The position numbers were made by a program, and so were the translations under genes. From positions 27,081,912-27,145,911 of the forward strand of contig OZ026848.1 in the NCBI GenBank assembly GCA_964023205.1: 64,000 nucleotides of DNA, read 5' to 3'. Under the pieces are notes generated by a model. It did not search any database, was not told the DNA's origin, and was given only the letters and a program-made list of their open reading frames with translations. Shown in pieces: positions 62,601-64,000 of this stretch (position 1 is the stretch's first letter; each line of letters begins with the position of its first letter). The stretch is from Lutraria lutraria. Its lineage: Eukaryota; Mollusca; Bivalvia; Venerida; Mactridae.

Positions 62601-62714
62601 CAAGTAAATGCTGCTTCCTGGCTTATTGACTAAATCTTTCCATCCATGACTTCTATTGCCTGGGAACCAGAAAGATTCATCCCAGATTGCGTCATACAAG
62701 CTTGCTGCAGCCAT
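50615..62714 (-). CDS. CERS: Ceramide synthase (LAG1/CERS family, Hox-like domain type), 10 coding exons
   Basis: Minus-strand coding exons: 62527-62714, 61136-61262, 60586-60692, 55586-55643, 55149-55199, 54243-54335, 53378-53506, 52502-52608, 51524-51689, 50615-50752. They total 1164 nt, 387 aa plus TAG; all introns are GT-AG and phases are consistent. The enzyme N-acylates sphingoid bases with acyl-CoA in the ER membrane. Visible features are an N-glycosylation sequon NRS at 20-22, a first membrane segment near 45-63, a truncated Hox-like segment (TDRQVEIWFRKRMK, 114-127), and the Lag1 region (YWHYLLELGFY...SDNKRKDF...HH...HDAAD). Its catalytic-type residues H216, H217, D244 and D247 are intact. 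The tail is acidic and Ser-rich (SDSEESDDGEE), like the phosphorylated tails of vertebrate CERS. It resembles CERS5/6 most by eye, but paralogue assignment needs a tree. The ATG at 62714 follows an acceptor-like tract, so 5' UTR exons probably lie beyond it. Confidence 0.95.
50981..51141. repeat. 20-bp tandem repeat, 8 units, in the last CERS intron
   Basis: Units of AGCAATAAATTTTATGGAAA are repeated with almost no change; two units have one extra A and one has a single substitution. On the plus strand each unit contains AATAAA, but the gene is on the minus strand, so these are not its poly(A) signals. The near-identity suggests a young array. Confidence 0.97.
52712..52835. repeat. Dispersed repeat R3, inverted copy in a CERS intron
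   Basis: Inverted relative of 16356-16515: TCATACTTCATGAACTATTT, GAGCTGTACAAGAATAGTTC, AAAGCATGTTTTCATATATT. It lacks the internal TTCATGAACATAAA expansion of the first copy. Confidence 0.72.
56866..56974. mobile_element. 109-bp foldback element with 9-bp target duplication
   Basis: Arms 56866-56918 and 56923-56973 are almost perfect inverted repeats with a 4-nt loop. The element is flanked by GTGTACCCC at 56857-56865 and 56975-56983, a perfect 9-bp direct repeat. A 9-bp duplication with long TIRs points to a Mutator-like MITE. It lies in CERS intron 3. Confidence 0.85.
57498..57581. repeat. Hairpin-forming inverted repeat (84 bp)
   Basis: ATATCGAGGGCTCAGCGCAA (57498 on) and its inverted partner ending 57581 (GTTGCGTTGGGCCCTCGATA) pair over about 30 bp with few mismatches. 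The loop holds CTTGTTCTTATTTCAG. It is the left edge of a longer dispersed-looking sequence to about 57800 in CERS intron 3. Confidence 0.75.
58015..58260. repeat. Dispersed repeat, uninterrupted copy of the 18.6/19.0-kb host repeat
   Basis: Shares TTAGGCGTAAAA, TTGTTTCTGGTAACGTGACC, ATTTTTAATGAGCACG and TTTAGGCCTTATCTA with the two halves at 18585-18650 and 18990-19160. Located in CERS intron 3. Family unknown. Confidence 0.75.
59161..59342. mobile_element. Tc1/mariner-pogo-like MITE, family P2 (CERS intron 3)
   Basis: About 182 bp with inverted ends TACAGTCAAACCTGTGTTAA and TGTGTACAGGTTTGGCTGTA; internal repeats of the same TIR type (ACAGCCACC / GGTGGCC). The terminal TACAG...CTGTA is consistent with a TA target site. 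Confidence 0.82.
62187..62480. mobile_element. CpG-rich inverted-repeat element with CRE palindromes (CERS intron 1)
   Basis: CATAGCGTGACGTCAC at 62189-62204 and its exact reverse complement at 62463-62478 bound about 290 bp. Each arm contains the full cAMP response element TGACGTCA. The block from about 62090 to 62490 is rich in CpG whereas the rest of the CERS intron is nearly free of it. It may be a young MITE or an internal promoter. Confidence 0.75.
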
Positions 62715-62777
62715 GCTCTGACTTTGAGTAAAAAAATGAAAGAAAATAACACAAGTTAAAGTTGGTGCACACCTATT

Positions 62778-63289
62778 CAGGGTTCTCAATAAGTTTGTGG
62801 CCAACAGGCCCAATAGCTCCAAAAGCTAGACTAAAAGGCCTGCTGGGGGGGTCTTCTAGCAATGTTTTATAAACTTTTGAGATTCCTAACCAGCCCAAAC
62901 ACATTTCTAAGTGGCTAAATTGGCCTGCAGCCTGCTGTTACAGCGTTTTTTCTTGGTATATTGGGAATATGACCCATACCCTTGGGATTGGGAATTTTCG
63001 CGGTGTTTTAATCAAAATTGGGAAAAAATGTATTACTACAAGTTTTGCAATGTTCAACTTATTCTACTTATTCTCCCATAGAACAGTAGCAGAATAAGGT
63101 ATTTACTACCAATAGGATGTTAATGAACTTATAAAATTAATAAAAAAAAAATTTTTTTTTAATTTTTTTTTTTGATTGGGAATTTTTGTCTGTGAATTGG
63201 GAAAAAAAGATACTATTTTCCATTGAGATATGACCGAATTTCGGCTATAAAATCGCCCCAAAAAAATCCCTGTGTTATTGAGAACCCTG
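62778..63289. mobile_element. hAT-like element with 5-bp target duplication, upstream of the CERS start
   Basis: Inverted ends CAGGGTTCTCAATAA and TTATTGAGAACCCTG enclose 512 bp, flanked by CTATT at 62773-62777 and 63290-63294. The segment 62840-62945, inverted, is also found at 35097-35190. Repeated ATTGGGAA words fill the right half. CAGGG...CCCTG ends and short duplication suit a hAT-type MITE; the superfamily is inferred. Confidence 0.75.
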
Positions 63290-64000
63290 CTATTAGTAGT
63301 ACCAGTACTATAAGATATTTATAACAAGATTTAAAATGATGCCATCCATTTTCTGCTTCAAACAGTTCAATTTGACAATGATGTAAATACAATAGCAGAT
63401 CAATTATTTGTAATTTCAATGAAATTATCATGGATGAGAATGACATAATGAGTAAATGACATTAATGGATTTTATTCTATATGTCTAACTCTAACTCTAA
63501 GATGATCAATGTAGTCTGTCAACCATGGTAGCTTTTTATAATGCTGCAAGTTTTTTATTGTATTTTTTTTTTTGACTTGGAATACTTGGAGTGTGAGCTT
63601 GATCTAGGGTTCCATTGCATATGTCTTTACAGGCATGCTGACTTCTATTCTAATTGAGTAATTCAGTTTTTAAAGAAATAACTTAGTTATGCCTGTCGTA
63701 CATACTTGCATCAGTTAATGATTTGTAGAAGCCAGAATTAAACTACTGAAGAAGGTATAATTGTGATCAATGGATAGAGCACCAGATGCGTAGTCCAAAA
63801 TTCTTGTTTCAAGTATTTTCAGTATCTTCCCAGAATTGTAAGATAAGTAACCAAGTATCTATTGCAGTGATGAATCAAATATACAGGCTGTCCCTATTAC
63901 TGCCTACCTAACTCTTTACCAGCGTTAAAAAGCATGACAGTGCAAGTCTGCAATCATACAACCATATAATCCTCATATTAGCAATTCTTCTTCTTGTCGA

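Noticed and set aside
62523..62822. Upstream ATG extending the first CERS exon to 62822
   Set aside because: The extra residues come from sequence with an acceptor-like tract just before the family-like start at 62714, and overlap the hAT-like element; the family N-terminus starts at MAAASLYDAIWDESFW.

Overview
This is a AT-rich eukaryotic (metazoan) genomic window with intron-containing genes and many short repeats. Three protein-coding genes can be reconstructed almost base by base, with GT-AG introns and phases that agree across every junction. The mix of tRNA-headed SINEs, very abundant short inverted-repeat elements (MITEs), minisatellites and apparent CpG loss only over gene bodies suggests an invertebrate with mosaic methylation. 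A mollusc, probably a bivalve, is my best guess, but that is inference; no marker in the window names the species.

Left part (1 to about 34 kb): gene-poor and repeat-rich. It holds a 25-bp satellite array (about 2.65-4.60 kb), a GA microsatellite inside a SINE, a 40-bp minisatellite (24.25-25.09 kb), a GA-rich degenerate minisatellite (22.3-23.15 kb), SINE copies of at least two families, pogo-, piggyBac- and other MITE-like elements, a three-copy mid-size repeat (27.3, 33.5 and 34.1 kb), and a 200-N assembly gap (18101-18300). The only coding candidate is one well-bounded exon at 5449-5940 (minus), with a phase 1-1 structure. It encodes a Cys-containing segment followed by what looks like the start of a caspase/legumain-like (clan CD) fold.

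Right part (34 kb to the end): gene-dense and visibly poor in CpG. A plus-strand UPF0538/C2orf76 homologue (35475-39178, 5 coding exons, 126 aa) converges on a minus-strand YAE1 homologue (42046-43736, 3 exons, 206 aa). A CpG-rich promoter-like block lies upstream of YAE1. A complete ceramide synthase coding sequence (50615-62714, minus, 10 coding exons, 387 aa) follows, with a possible 5.5-kb 3' UTR (about 45.06-50.61 kb). Introns and intergenic spaces carry MITEs, including a 109-bp perfect foldback with a 9-bp target duplication (56.87 kb) and a CpG-rich inverted-repeat element containing CRE palindromes (62.19-62.48 kb).

The three genes are unrelated in function: an uncharacterised conserved small protein, an adaptor for iron-sulfur cluster delivery to the ribosome recycling ATPase, and a sphingolipid enzyme in the ER membrane. 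They do not form a system. I found no convincing new biological system here. The most worthwhile leads are the orphan clan-CD-like exon, the 51-bp motif shared between a tandem array and a foldback MITE, and the CpG-rich island inside ceramide synthase intron 1.
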